DNA of 34,079 bases from Candidatus Omnitrophota bacterium (GCA_016932855.1 JAFGCB010000042.1:1-34079); one strand, 5' to 3'; numbered from the stretch's first letter, positions 1-8,889 are shown. Made by a program: numbers and translations. Notes: a model not told the origin generated them from the sequence alone.

Positions 1-3000
1 ACCCGGGTCTACTGCTTCGAGGGCGAGCCGCTTTATATCTGGGCTCAAGGTAAGACCATAACTTTAAATCCCGGCCAGCGCACCGAGATTATGGAAGGTA
101 AAGCTCCGCAAGCGCCTTTTGTCTTTGAAGAAAAAGTCAAGAAGACTGAGCCGGCCGCTGTTCAAAAACAAGAAGTAAAAGAGAAAGAGCCTGAGAAAAA
201 AGAAGTTATAAGGCCTAGGCCTGTTGTAAAGAAGAAAAAGAAGCCTCTCTATGTAACCAAGACATACTGTTATGAGGGAGTGGTGGAGGTTTGGGGTAAA
301 AAAAGGAGGATTTTTCTTTTTCCCGGAGAGTTCACTGCAGTTATAGAAGGAGGTGATCCGGCTCCGGCTGCCTCAATCCAAGGAGGCTCTGGCGGCAGCT
401 TGGGAGATATAGGTGACCCTGAACTTCCCGAAGAAAGTGTTTTTATAAGGAGCCTTACTCCTTCACAAATAGGGCCGGGGTATTCCGGTAATTTAACCAT
501 TCAAGGAGCCGGCTTTAAGAGCGGAGCTTCTGTGTCCATATCCGGAACAGGCATAACTATAAATTCAGTAAGTGTAGCTTCAGGCGAGCAAATAATCGTA
601 AATATCGACACAACTTTGACTATAACTTCTGGTCTTAGGGACGTGACAGTAACTAATATTGGCGGAGATAGTTATATCTTGGCCGGGGGCTTAACCATTA
701 GTAATCAGCCCACGATAACTTCCCTTGTTCCTAACAGCCTGCATCAAGGAAGACAAAATGAAGACATACTTGTAAACGGCACTAATTTTAGAGCAGGAGC
801 TAATGTTTCTTTTTCCGGTAGCGGAGTTAGCGTAAATTCTGTTACTGTTAATTCCTTGACTCAGCTTACGGTCAATATAAGCATAATCAATGCGGCAACT
901 CAGGGAACCCGGGATGTAATAGTAACTAATTCTGACGGAGGCACCGGCACCCTGGCTGACGGATTTACTGTTACTAAAGGAAACTACATTTATGTAGCTA
1001 ATCTTTTTGACGATAACGCAACTATCATTGATACTACGGATAATACCCTGGTAGGAACCGTTTCTTTGGGCAACAGCCCCGCTCACGGCGAAGTCACTCC
1101 TGACGGCAGCTACGCATATATTCCCAATATGAATACTGATACTGTTTCAGTGATTTCCACCGCTACAAATACTATAACCGACACTATTAATTTATCCCCG
1201 GCCGGAGCCGCTCCCGAGTTTTTAGCCATAAGTCCTGACGGCAACTACGTCTATGTTTCTGATACAAGCGCCAACAGGATTTCCATTATATCTACAGCTA
1301 GTAATACTGAAGTAAATACAATCGTTACCGGAAACCAGCCTGTGGGTCTGGATGTTACTCCTGACGGAGGGCGCTTATATGTGGCTTTGGCAGCGGATAA
1401 TCAGGTAAGAGTCTATACTATTAGCGGAGCTAATCTGAATTTATTGACCACGGTAAACGTGGGGACTATGCCGTACGGATTAAGGATAGCTCCTACAACA
1501 GACCCTGTTGAAGGAAACACTTATGTATACGTGGCTAACCGCGGCGATGACGACGTAACAGTCATAAGGACTTCGGATAATAGCGCCAAGGCCGCGGACG
1601 TAAGCACGGGTATACTTACTTATCCACGCTGTATTGCCGTAGCTGCTGACGCCGGCAGTTTTTACGTGACCAATGAATGGGATGATACAGTTACCAAGGT
1701 TACTGTGGGAACCTGGGCTGCTGACTGGTCAGGTTTTAATGTTGATACCGCTGTAGGGACTTCGCCTATAGGTTTGGGCATAGATCCTGACGGAGAGGAT
1801 TATCTTTACGTGGCTAATCAGGATGACGATACGGTAACGGTCCTGGATATATCCGGCGTTCCTGCTTTTGAGGATACTATTAATGCCGGAGACGGAGCCT
1901 GGGCGGTTTCGATAAAAGATCCGGGTTCGTCTGTTTCACGCAAACAGGCCAATAAACGCGAGGTTACAGTAGGAGATATCATTACTTATACTATAACTTT
2001 GGATAATAATCAGACCGGGACTATATTTGGAGTAAATTTAAGGGACAATGTTCCGGCGGGATTTAAATATATCCAGGGTTCATCATACCTTAACGGCCAA
2101 GATATAACACCGACTATTGCAGGTCGGCGTTTAGATTATAATATCGGAGATTTAAGCCCTGGCAGCACCAAGGTTTTGAAATATCAGGTAAGAGTTTCCG
2201 CGGGGGTTACTTTCGGCTCCTACACCAATACCGCTTCAGCAGCCGGGGTTTTAAACGGTAATCCCTATAATTTCCCCGGGGTAATCTGTTCGGTAAGAGT
2301 AGTGCCGGATCCTATATTTGATTTAGGAACCGTTATCGGCAAGGTCTTTATAGATTCCAACAATAACGGCATTCAGGACAATAAAGAAAAAGGTCTTCAA
2401 GGCGCAAGAATAATCACTGAGGAAGGGATAGTGATTACGACGGATGAGAACGGAAAATACCATATACCCGGCCTATGGCCCTGCGATCACCTTTTGAAAT
2501 TAGACTTAAGAACAGTACCCAAAGGGTACGGATTGGCGTCCCGGAATCCCGTAGTAGTTCATATTACCGAAGGCCTGCTTTCGAAAGTAAATTTCGCTTT
2601 AACATCCCAAGATAAGGAAGCAGGGCAAAAGGAAAACAAATTGAAATTACCGCTTCTTAAAGACGATTATTTTCTTGTTTTCTTGGGCTCCCTGGATTTT
2701 TATAAACTTTCAACCGAGGGGAGCCTGGAGACGGTTTCGCCTCATGATAAGTATGAGAACAAGTGGTATATTGATAAAGCCTGCGCCTTTTATTTAAAAG
2801 GGCAGATCAAGGGTGAATATATAATTACCAGCAGTCTTAATACCAACCGGCAGAATAGCGAGCTTGTGCGGTTTATTGATCCTGATAAATATTATCCCGT
2901 ATACGGCGATTCTTCAGAAATAGATTTTTCAGCTACCAACACTCAAGGCAAGTTTTTTGTTAAGGTTGAAAAAGGAAAGTCCTATGCTATGTGGGGAAAT

Positions 3001-5232
3001 TACCACACAGATTTCTCCGATACCCAGCTTACCCCTTTCAGAAGAACTTTATACGGCGGAAAGCTTTACTACGAGTCCGAGGATAGGACTTCGCTGGGCA
3101 AGCCGAAAGATAAGCTCAATATGTTTATATCGACGGTAAAACAAGCTGCTTCTCATGACAGGTTCAAGGCTACCGGCGGAACCCTTTATTATCTAAAGCA
3201 TACTGAAATTGTCCCCGGTTCAGAAAGAGTATATGTGGAAATTCAGGACAGAGTCACAAAGCTGGGCTTAAGCCAGATAGAGATTTCGCCCTTAGATTAC
3301 GAGATTGATTACGACTCCGGAAGAATACTTCTTTCAAGGCCTTTATCTTCTATTGCTTTCAGCTCTCATTTGATCACCGAGGATACGCTTATAAACGGAG
3401 AGCCCAATTATCTGGTAATTGATTATGAATACGAAACTTTAGACAAGATGCACAGCGACGCCTATGGCGCAAGGTTTTCCCGCTGGATAAGCGATAACAT
3501 CGCTTTGGGGGTGTCTGCCACCAAGAGCTTGCGTGAAGGAAGAAACCACGATTTATTCGGAGCGGACTTGAATTATATTTTTAATAAAGACAACTGGGCT
3601 TCTTTTGAGGTTGCCAGAAGTTTCTCGAGCAATACAGATTATAATTCTTCTTCCGACGGAGGCCTTACTTTCTCGACTACTGAAACCGATACCCATTCCC
3701 GCTCGAAAGCCTTTTCTTTCCGGGGAGGGTTTGCTTTCTTCCAGGGAAGGTTGCGTCTTTACCCGTATTTTAAGAAGCTTTACCCGGGTTTTTCTAATGC
3801 GGCTCTTTCTCATTTAAGCGGTACCGAGATATTCGGCCTAGAGACGGAGTGGATGATAAATAGTTTTTCCCGGCTTAAATTTATACATAATGTGAATATA
3901 AATCTATCCGGCGAGTATGTAAACGAAGCTTCCGCATCAACTACCAAAAGAGTTCAGACCGACGAGGTAAGCCTCACCATGACTCCTGACAAGAAAACCG
4001 CCATTGAAGCAGCTTATAGGATGGTTCGCAAGAAGAACCCCTTGAATTTGCAGACCGACGATGATCAGAGCCAAACCCTTGCAGTAAAATATACACGCAA
4101 ACTTAATAAGAAATTAAGTGCTTATACCCGGGCCCAGGCAAGCTTGGAAGGAAAGCATAATAATCAGGGTGGAGTAGGAGTTATTTACACCCCTTCTGAA
4201 AATACGAGCCTTTCTGTAGAGGAGAGCGTAGGAGATAAAGGAAACGCTACTTTATTAAGTCTTAATCAGAAGATCAATAAGAATACTACCGTAAATACTA
4301 ATCTTAGCATCTCAAGCGAAGGACTTAGCTCTTCTTTGGGCACCAGCGCTGATTTGGATAATAATACCAGGCTTAAATTCAACCGGAACTTCTCCCAGGA
4401 TTTAAGCTCCAATGTTATAAGCCTTTCTAAGAATGTCGGTAATAATCTTGATTTAGATTTATCTTTCGAGCGCTCGGAGTTCAATGATGATGACGAAAAT
4501 GCTTACCGCAATGTCTTCTCGGGCGGCTTGCGATGGAAAAGAGACGAATTTATTGATTATCTTCTACGATTGGAATTCAGGCAGGACAAGACCACTTCCC
4601 AGCGGCTTAACCAGTATTTGGTGCGTAATTATCTAAAATATACCCTTAACCAGGACTTTTACCTATATATTAAGGCAAATTTATCAGTGGATTCCGACCG
4701 GGAAAACTACTTAAGAAAAGAGAATTTCCGTGAATTCTCCTTGGGGTTTGCCTATAGGCCGGTGGATTTTGATAAGTTCAATTGTTTGTTGAAGTTGACT
4801 CATCTTCAGGACCGGCCTCCGTCTTCACAGGAGGATTTTCGGCAGATCAGTAAGAGTATATCTAACGTAGCCAGTTTTGAGTACGCCTATGATTTAACCG
4901 GCCGTCTGCAGCTGGTTCAGAAAATGGCAATGAAACTTCAGGATGAACGCGTGGGGTCATTTCCTCATCAGCATTCAAAGACCTACCTTGCCCTTAACCG
5001 GCTTAACTTAAAACTTACCGATAGTTGGCAGTTAGGTTTGGAGTATAGACAGCTTTTTCAGGAGGAGACCGAGTCGAAGCGGCAAGGATTTTTGTTTGAG
5101 ATAGATAAGTATTTGACCGAAAATTTCTTTATCGGCCTGGGTTATAATTTTACCGATTTCTCCGATGACTTGACTGATCAGGATTCCTACCGGTCCAAGG
5201 GCGTGTTTTTTAAGGTAAAAGGCATTTATTAG
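1..5232 (+). CDS. Giant multidomain outer-membrane/surface protein (5' end outside window)
   Basis: The frame is open from base 1, so the ATG at 91 is probably internal and the gene starts upstream. Bases 1-99 encode a FecR-like segment (TRVYCFEG...LNPGQRTEI) that is repeated at 259-354 (TKTYCYEG...LFPGEFTAV). The two copies are joined by a Lys/Glu/Pro-rich linker. Then come two IPT/TIG Ig-like domains (about 442-975), a YVTN-type beta-propeller with repeated YVAN...VIDT...SPDG-like units (about 985-1915), a DUF11-like domain (about 1930-2310) and an SdrD-B/carboxypeptidase-regulatory-like domain with DSNNNGIQDNKEKGL (about 2320-2610). The last ~860 residues alternate polar and aromatic residues and end in Tyr (FFKVKGIY), as outer-membrane barrels do. 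The role is inferred: an envelope protein with a surface or periplasmic binding part and a barrel anchor. The ligand is unknown. The domain calls are by eye. Confidence 0.85.
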   Translation, partial: TRVYCFEGEPLYIWAQGKTITLNPGQRTEIMEGKAPQAPFVFEEKVKKTEPAAVQKQEVKEKEPEKKEVIRPRPVVKKKKKPLYVTKTYCYEGVVEVWGKKRRIFLFPGEFTAVIEGGDPAPAASIQGGSGGSLGDIGDPELPEESVFIRSLTPSQIGPGYSGNLTIQGAGFKSGASVSISGTGITINSVSVASGEQIIVNIDTTLTITSGLRDVTVTNIGGDSYILAGGLTISNQPTITSLVPNSLHQGRQNEDILVNGTNFRAGANVSFSGSGVSVNSVTVNSLTQLTVNISIINAATQGTRDVIVTNSDGGTGTLADGFTVTKGNYIYVANLFDDNATIIDTTDNTLVGTVSLGNSPAHGEVTPDGSYAYIPNMNTDTVSVISTATNTITDTINLSPAGAAPEFLAISPDGNYVYVSDTSANRISIISTASNTEVNTIVTGNQPVGLDVTPDGGRLYVALAADNQVRVYTISGANLNLLTTVNVGTMPYGLRIAPTTDPVEGNTYVYVANRGDDDVTVIRTSDNSAKAADVSTGILTYPRCIAVAADAGSFYVTNEWDDTVTKVTVGTWAADWSGFNVDTAVGTSPIGLGIDPDGEDYLYVANQDDDTVTVLDISGVPAFEDTINAGDGAWAVSIKDPGSSVSRKQANKREVTVGDIITYTITLDNNQTGTIFGVNLRDNVPAGFKYIQGSSYLNGQDITPTIAGRRLDYNIGDLSPGSTKVLKYQVRVSAGVTFGSYTNTASAAGVLNGNPYNFPGVICSVRVVPDPIFDLGTVIGKVFIDSNNNGIQDNKEKGLQGARIITEEGIVITTDENGKYHIPGLWPCDHLLKLDLRTVPKGYGLASRNPVVVHITEGLLSKVNFALTSQDKEAGQKENKLKLPLLKDDYFLVFLGSLDFYKLSTEGSLETVSPHDKYENKWYIDKACAFYLKGQIKGEYIITSSLNTNRQNSELVRFIDPDKYYPVYGDSSEIDFSATNTQGKFFVKVEKGKSYAMWGNYHTDFSDTQLTPFRRTLYGGKLYYESEDRTSLGKPKDKLNMFISTVKQAASHDRFKATGGTLYYLKHTEIVPGSERVYVEIQDRVTKLGLSQIEISPLDYEIDYDSGRILLSRPLSSIAFSSHLITEDTLINGEPNYLVIDYEYETLDKMHSDAYGARFSRWISDNIALGVSATKSLREGRNHDLFGADLNYIFNKDNWASFEVARSFSSNTDYNSSSDGGLTFSTTETDTHSRSKAFSFRGGFAFFQGRLRLYPYFKKLYPGFSNAALSHLSGTEIFGLETEWMINSFSRLKFIHNVNINLSGEYVNEASASTTKRVQTDEVSLTMTPDKKTAIEAAYRMVRKKNPLNLQTDDDQSQTLAVKYTRKLNKKLSAYTRAQASLEGKHNNQGGVGVIYTPSENTSLSVEESVGDKGNATLLSLNQKINKNTTVNTNLSISSEGLSSSLGTSADLDNNTRLKFNRNFSQDLSSNVISLSKNVGNNLDLDLSFERSEFNDDDENAYRNVFSGGLRWKRDEFIDYLLRLEFRQDKTTSQRLNQYLVRNYLKYTLNQDFYLYIKANLSVDSDRENYLRKENFREFSLGFAYRPVDFDKFNCLLKLTHLQDRPPSSQEDFRQISKSISNVASFEYAYDLTGRLQLVQKMAMKLQDERVGSFPHQHSKTYLALNRLNLKLTDSWQLGLEYRQLFQEETESKRQGFLFEIDKYLTENFFIGLGYNFTDFSDDLTDQDSYRSKGVFFKVKGIY

Positions 5233-5261
5233 TATTTTAACCTTGCCAAGTCCCTTGATTT

Positions 5262-5286
5262 AGGCCTGCCTTAGGCTTCGGTTTTT
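5262..5286 (+). terminator. Weak terminator-like hairpin after the giant gene
   Basis: AGGCCT (5262-5267) can pair with AGGCTT (5273-5278, one G-U pair) around a five-base loop, and a run of five T follows after CGG. The stem is short, so this is only a weak candidate. It sits 30 bases after the stop codon and just before a good promoter, where a terminator would be expected. Confidence 0.3.
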
Positions 5287-5287
5287 C

Positions 5288-5318
5288 TTGACATAAAATG
5301 CAATTGAGTTATTATATA
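5288..5318 (+). promoter_or_regulatory. Sigma70-like promoter of the lpt genes
   Basis: A perfect -35 box TTGACA (5288-5293) is followed by an AT-rich -10 region, TTATAT at 5312-5317 (18-base spacer) or TATATA at 5313-5318 (19-base spacer). Transcription would start near 5324, only about 18 bases before the ATG at 5342. The mRNA would then have a very short leader with no Shine-Dalgarno sequence. Confidence 0.65.
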
Positions 5319-5341
5319 TAGTCTGAATTAATAATATATTA

Positions 5342-6073
5342 ATGAATTATAGGATTATTGCCTTTTTCCTTATAATAGGCGGAATTTCCGGGGTAGGCTT
5401 TTGTCAAGAAGCTCCTTTATCGGATTTAGTGGTAGAAGAGAATATTAAAGGAACCACTTTAAACAAGGACGGCCAGGTGCATTTTGAGGCTAAAAAAGCT
5501 CTTTTCAATAAGTCGGATATGACCTTAGAGATGCAGGATGATGTAAAGATCGAGACCCAGGAAGGACTTCGTCTGGAGACCGACGCCATAAAATGGAACC
5601 AGAATAACGATAAGGTCTTCACCGACCAGAGAGTAAAGATTACCAAGCAAGAGGAGCTTCAGATCGAAGGCAGGGGCCTGGATGCCAAGCCTTCTTTAAA
5701 GAGAGCTAAGATAGAAGAAGAGGTTGAAGTTAGAATACCCCAGGAAGACAGCACTTTTATTATGATTACCTGCAACGGACCGCTGGAGATAGATTACCAG
5801 GAGGGAGTTGCGGTATTTTATAATGATGTGAGAGTAAATCAAAAAGATTCACAGCTTTTTTCTGATAAGGCAACGATGTATTTTGATCTAAATACGCGTT
5901 CCATAGATAAGATAGTCGCCGAAGGAAACGTAAGGATTATAAGAGGCAAAGACACTTCTTATTCGGAGAAAGCAACATATGATCCGGCAAAAAAGAAAGT
6001 TGTTTTAGAAGGCAGCCCTCGGCTTGTTATTTTCCCCGATGAAGATCAAGATAAAACAATGGGCTTTCCCTAA
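5342..6073 (+). CDS. lptA: LptC-like/LptA (OstA) family periplasmic LPS-transport protein
   Basis: A 243-residue protein with an N-terminal signal/anchor segment (hydrophobic residues 4-20). Residues ~30-133 look like the LptC fold: a repeated pattern of DDVKIETQEGLRLETDAIKW, then KVFTDQRVKIT and IEGRGLDAKPSLKRAKI. Residues ~138-232 look like an OstA/LptA beta-jellyroll (GPLEIDYQEGVAVFYNDVRV, DKATMYFD, IVAEGNVRI, ATYDP). LptC and LptA form the periplasmic bridge that carries LPS from LptB2FG to LptD. Here one protein seems to carry both units, and no separate lptC is present next to it. lptB follows 201 bases downstream. There is no acceptable lipobox (VGFC has Phe at -1). The OstA-superfamily assignment is firm; the fusion interpretation is by eye. 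Confidence 0.75.
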   Translation: MNYRIIAFFLIIGGISGVGFCQEAPLSDLVVEENIKGTTLNKDGQVHFEAKKALFNKSDMTLEMQDDVKIETQEGLRLETDAIKWNQNNDKVFTDQRVKITKQEELQIEGRGLDAKPSLKRAKIEEEVEVRIPQEDSTFIMITCNGPLEIDYQEGVAVFYNDVRVNQKDSQLFSDKATMYFDLNTRSIDKIVAEGNVRIIRGKDTSYSEKATYDPAKKKVVLEGSPRLVIFPDEDQDKTMGFP

Positions 6074-6125
6074 AAAGCGGTATTTATATTTAAGGACGTA
6101 GGCGTTCAATGACGAATAAGATACA

Positions 6126-6253
6126 AAATCCCAATATTACCAAATCCCAAATTTTATACGAATGTGCGAATTATTTACGAATCTACGAATTCGTATATTC
6201 GTAGAGATTGGTAAATTCGTAGGTTTATCTGATAGTATTTGACATTGGGATTT
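6126..6253. repeat. TACGAAT/ATTCGTA bidirectional array nested in an outer inverted repeat
   Basis: TACGAAT occurs three times (6157, 6176, 6184), then its reverse complement ATTCGTA three times (6189, 6197, 6215). The centre is the 12-base palindrome TACGAATTCGTA at 6184-6195. A perfect 10-base outer inverted repeat, AAATCCCAAT (6126-6135) and ATTGGGATTT (6244-6253), encloses the array. The whole 128 bases could form a long imperfect hairpin. The array fills most of the gap between the LptA-like gene and lptB and leaves no Shine-Dalgarno sequence before lptB. Confidence 0.8.
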
Positions 6254-6274
6254 AGATTGTAAGTTAATATAATT

Positions 6275-6997
6275 ATGCGTTTACTTGAAATTAAAGATTT
6301 GACGAAAGTCTACGGTTCAAGAAGAGTGGTAGACAGCTTAAGCTTTCACGTAAGACGCGGCGAGATAGTAGGGCTTTTGGGTCCCAACGGCGCAGGAAAG
6401 ACCACCACTTTCTACATGGTTGTAGGGGTAATCGGGCCTGACGAAGGAAAAATTCTTTTTGATAATCAGGATATAACCAACCTGCCTATACATATAAGAT
6501 CAAAATTCGGCATCGGTTATCTCTCCCAGGAGCCTTCCGTGTTTAATAAGCTTACGGTGGAAGAAAACATTATGGCGATACTGGAGACTATACCTTACAG
6601 CTGGAGAAAGCGGCAGGAGGAGCTTGAGAAACTGCTTAGGGAGCTGAAAATAGAACATTTGCGAAAACACAAGGCTTTTACTCTTTCCGGAGGAGAAAAA
6701 AGAAGGCTTGAGATAACCAGGGCCCTGGTTAAGAATCCTTCCTTTATGCTGCTGGATGAACCTTTTTCAGGGATTGATCCTATCGTAGTAAATGAAGCCC
6801 AGGAGATTATAAAGGATTTAAAAGCCAAAGGCATAGGAGTGCTTCTTACCGACCACAACGTAAGAGAGATGCTTTCTATCACCGACAGGGCTTACCTTAT
6901 CGCGGACGGAAAAATTCTTATTTCAGGAAATTCCTGGGATTTGATAAATAATTCTTCAGCTAGAAAAGTTTATTTGGGAGAAAACTTCCGAATATAA
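6275..6997 (+). CDS. lptB: LPS export ABC transporter ATP-binding protein LptB
   Basis: A 240-residue ABC ATPase of the length normal for LptB. Visible motifs are Walker A GPNGAGKT (36-43), a Q-loop Gln in LSQEPSVF (about 85), the signature LSGGE (137-141) continuing as KRRLEITRAL, Walker B FMLLDEP (157-163), D-loop SGIDP and the H-loop His in TDHNVRE (about 194). The LSQEPSVF and LSGGEKRR strings are typical of LptB rather than of other ABC ATPases. It powers extraction of LPS from the inner membrane with LptF/LptG, which are not in the window. It follows the LptC/LptA-like gene, so an lpt operon is likely even though the gap is filled with repeats. No Shine-Dalgarno sequence is seen before the ATG. 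Confidence 0.92.
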   Translation: MRLLEIKDLTKVYGSRRVVDSLSFHVRRGEIVGLLGPNGAGKTTTFYMVVGVIGPDEGKILFDNQDITNLPIHIRSKFGIGYLSQEPSVFNKLTVEENIMAILETIPYSWRKRQEELEKLLRELKIEHLRKHKAFTLSGGEKRRLEITRALVKNPSFMLLDEPFSGIDPIVVNEAQEIIKDLKAKGIGVLLTDHNVREMLSITDRAYLIADGKILISGNSWDLINNSSARKVYLGENFRI

Positions 6998-7024
6998 TGC
7001 ACAGAATTACCGCAGGCTTTAAAA

Positions 7025-7182
7025 GTTAAAATTGCAAAATGCAAAAGTCAAAAGTTTAGGTTAAAGCTCAAAGTTTTTAAGAATCCCGATATTTTAAATG
7101 TTTCGAAAATATGCGTCAATTCTTTTCCAACTTTTGAATTTTGAATTGCAATTTTGCATTTTGAATCTTGAGTTTTGAATTT
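7025..7182 (-). repeat. ~150-bp interspersed element, copy A
   Basis: Read on the - strand, this copy matches 12619-12775 over its whole length. About 40 of the first 42 bases are identical (7182-7141 against 12619-12660). The match continues through a core with TAAAATATC and then GACTTTTG words at the far end. The element is itself roughly palindromic: CAAAA/TTTTG words lie on both flanks and the core is an AATATTTT...AAAATATG stem. It codes for nothing visible. A more degenerate half copy with the same words follows at about 7200-7290. Confidence 0.8.
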
Positions 7183-7197
7183 GTACCAGTGTATAAC
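7168..7197 (+). promoter_or_regulatory. Possible promoter for tig-clpP inside the repeat region
   Basis: TTGAGT (7168-7173) and TATAAC (7192-7197) are separated by 18 bases and lie about 100 bases upstream of the trigger-factor ATG. Both boxes are imperfect and the region is AT-rich, so chance is a real alternative. Confidence 0.25.
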
Positions 7198-7297
7198 CGC
7201 AATTCAAAAGTATCTTAAAAATAATTAATTTTTCAAACTTTTTAACTTTTGAGTTGAAATTGTTACTTTTGCCTTTTGAGCTCTGAATTAATACCTT

Positions 7298-8200
7298 ATG
7301 AAAGTTGAGATAAAAGAAATTTCCGGGGTAAAGCGAGATATAAAGATAGAGGTGGATAAGGATTCTTTAAAAGAGATAAGAACAAAGATACTGGATAGGA
7401 TAAATAAAGAGGTCAGCCTTCACGGTTTTAGAAAGGGAAAAGCGCCGATTGATTTAATTGAAATGAGGCATCCCAACCTAGTTAGAGATGAGTTGTTAAA
7501 AGAAGCAGTGCCTTTTTATTACCAGAAAGCCTTGGAAGAGAAAGGCCTTGAGGTTGTAAGCGTCCCGGATATAAAAGACGCCCAGTATTCACAAGATGGC
7601 CTTTCTTTTATGGCCCGGGTAGAGATAAAGCCGCAAATAAACATAGACCAGAATTGGTATAAACAGATTAAGCTTAAAGTCCCTTTGCTGGAAGTAGACG
7701 AAAAAGAGATAGTAAAGTTTATAGCTCAGCTTAAGGATAACGTAGCCGAGAACTTAGGCAGGAAAGCCGAAGATATCGACGCTGGGCTGATTTCCGCCTG
7801 GGCAGGCTATAAGGACTTTGAAGAATTTAGAAAGGCCATATATTCAGAGCTTTATATCAGTAAAGTTATCCAGCGCAGAAGGAGCCTTGAGCGGGAAATA
7901 ACCCAGGCTATTTTAAGCAAAGTTAAGTGTGATTTACCGGAATCAGTGCTTGCCCAGCAGAAGAATCATTTGGTGCAGCAGGAAATGCTCAATCTTCATT
8001 CCCGGGGCGTTTCCGAGGAAGATTTGAAGAAGCATTCTGAAGAAATAGCTAAAAAGAGCGAAGCCCTTGCCAAGGAACAGGTAAAGTTGTATTATATCTT
8101 GGACGAAATAGCCAAAAAAGAGAAGTTAAATTGTAAAAAGGATAATCTTTACGAAGTGGTTTTGGGATTTATCTTATCTAATATTTTAACAAAACAGTAA
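7298..8200 (+). CDS. tig: Trigger factor lacking the PPIase domain
   Basis: The ribosome-binding N-terminal domain is clear, with the signature GFRKGKAP at residues 43-50 and a typical ending (ARVEIKPQI, about 106-114). In usual trigger factors (about 430 residues) an FKBP-type peptidyl-prolyl isomerase domain follows. Here, at 300 residues, the chain goes almost directly into the helical chaperone domain (about 130-290: FEEFRKAIYSELYISKVIQRR, then LPESVLAQQKNHLVQQ, LYYILDEIAKKEKL). Chaperone activity on nascent chains is expected and prolyl isomerase activity is not. It is followed by clpP, the common tig-clpP order. No Shine-Dalgarno sequence is seen; the ATG sits right after a repeat-rich gap. 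Confidence 0.88.
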   Translation: MKVEIKEISGVKRDIKIEVDKDSLKEIRTKILDRINKEVSLHGFRKGKAPIDLIEMRHPNLVRDELLKEAVPFYYQKALEEKGLEVVSVPDIKDAQYSQDGLSFMARVEIKPQINIDQNWYKQIKLKVPLLEVDEKEIVKFIAQLKDNVAENLGRKAEDIDAGLISAWAGYKDFEEFRKAIYSELYISKVIQRRRSLEREITQAILSKVKCDLPESVLAQQKNHLVQQEMLNLHSRGVSEEDLKKHSEEIAKKSEALAKEQVKLYYILDEIAKKEKLNCKKDNLYEVVLGFILSNILTKQ

Positions 8201-8280
8201 GTTTTAAGGTGCCAGAATTAAGCAGCCAGATAAATCCCTGATATCCGGCAGCTGGCATCCGGTTCCCGCAGTCATTCATA

Positions 8281-8286
8281 AGGAGG
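8281..8286 (+). promoter_or_regulatory. Strong Shine-Dalgarno sequence of clpP
   Basis: A full AGGAGG lies six bases before the clpP ATG. It shows that this organism does use canonical ribosome binding sites, in contrast to the many starts here without one. Confidence 0.8.
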
Positions 8287-8292
8287 CGAGTT

Positions 8293-8889
8293 ATGAAAAA
8301 CCAGACCTATGTTCCCATAGTAATTGAACAGACCCAAAGAACAGAAAGAGCCTACGATATTTATTCCCGTTTGTTAAAAGACAGAATAATCTTTGTCGGT
8401 ACTCCTGTTGATGATAACGTGGCTAATGTGGTCATAGCACAGCTGCTTTTTTTACAGATGGAGGATGTCAGCAAGGATATAAATATCTATGTAAATACCC
8501 CCGGCGGTTCAATAACCGCAGGCATGGCCATATACGACACTATGCAGTTCGTAAAACCCGATGTGGCCACCTATTGCGTGGGTCAGGCAGCAAGTTTAGG
8601 AGCGCTTCTTTTGTCTGCCGGCAAGAAAGGAAAAAGATTCGCTCTTCCTAATTCGAGAATTATGATACACCAGCCTTGGGGAGGCGTGCAAGGTACCGCT
8701 GAAGATATTTCCATTCAGACCAAGGAAATACTGCGCTTAAGAGAGAAAGTAAACGAGATTCTTTCTTATCATACAAAAAGACCTATTGAAAAGATAAGAG
8801 AGGATACCCAAAGAGATTATTTCATGTCTGCCAAGGAAGCAAAAGATTACGGCATTGTTGACGAGGTAATCATCGTTAAAAAGGAATAG
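8293..8889 (+). CDS. clpP: ATP-dependent Clp protease proteolytic subunit
   Basis: A 198-residue ClpP of normal length. The catalytic triad is visible: Ser101 in [11 protein letters not shown], His126 in IMIHQPWGG and Asp175 in TQRDYFMSA. The oligomer and substrate-channel motif [17 protein letters not shown] is also present. It forms the tetradecameric chamber that degrades unfolded proteins handed over by ClpX or ClpA/C. No clpX follows, although tig-clpP-clpX is the common arrangement, so the ATPase partner must lie elsewhere. The start is set by an AGGAGG six bases upstream. No long propeptide is evident. Confidence 0.96.
   Translation: MKNQTYVPIVIEQTQRTERAYDIYSRLLKDRIIFVGTPVDDNVANVVIAQLLFLQMEDVSKDINIYVNTPGGSITAGMAIYDTMQFVKPDVATYCVGQAASLGALLLSAGKKGKRFALPNSRIMIHQPWGGVQGTAEDISIQTKEILRLREKVNEILSYHTKRPIEKIREDTQRDYFMSAKEAKDYGIVDEVIIVKKE

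Noticed and set aside
91-93. ATG at 91 as the start of the giant gene
   Set aside because: The frame is open to base 1 and the residues before it match an internal FecR-like repeat, so this Met is internal.
691-1086. Open frame on the - strand inside the giant gene
   Set aside because: It lies wholly within a well-supported + strand domain region and has no recognisable motif. The other - strand frames under genes were rejected for the same reason.
5399-5407. Lipobox in the LptC/LptA-like protein (GFC)
   Set aside because: Phe before the Cys is not acceptable to lipoprotein signal peptidase; an ordinary signal or anchor is more likely.
6998-7297. A small gene or tRNA in the lptB-tig gap
   Set aside because: I see only repeat words with no coding frame of note and no cloverleaf. 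None of the other gaps showed a tRNA either.
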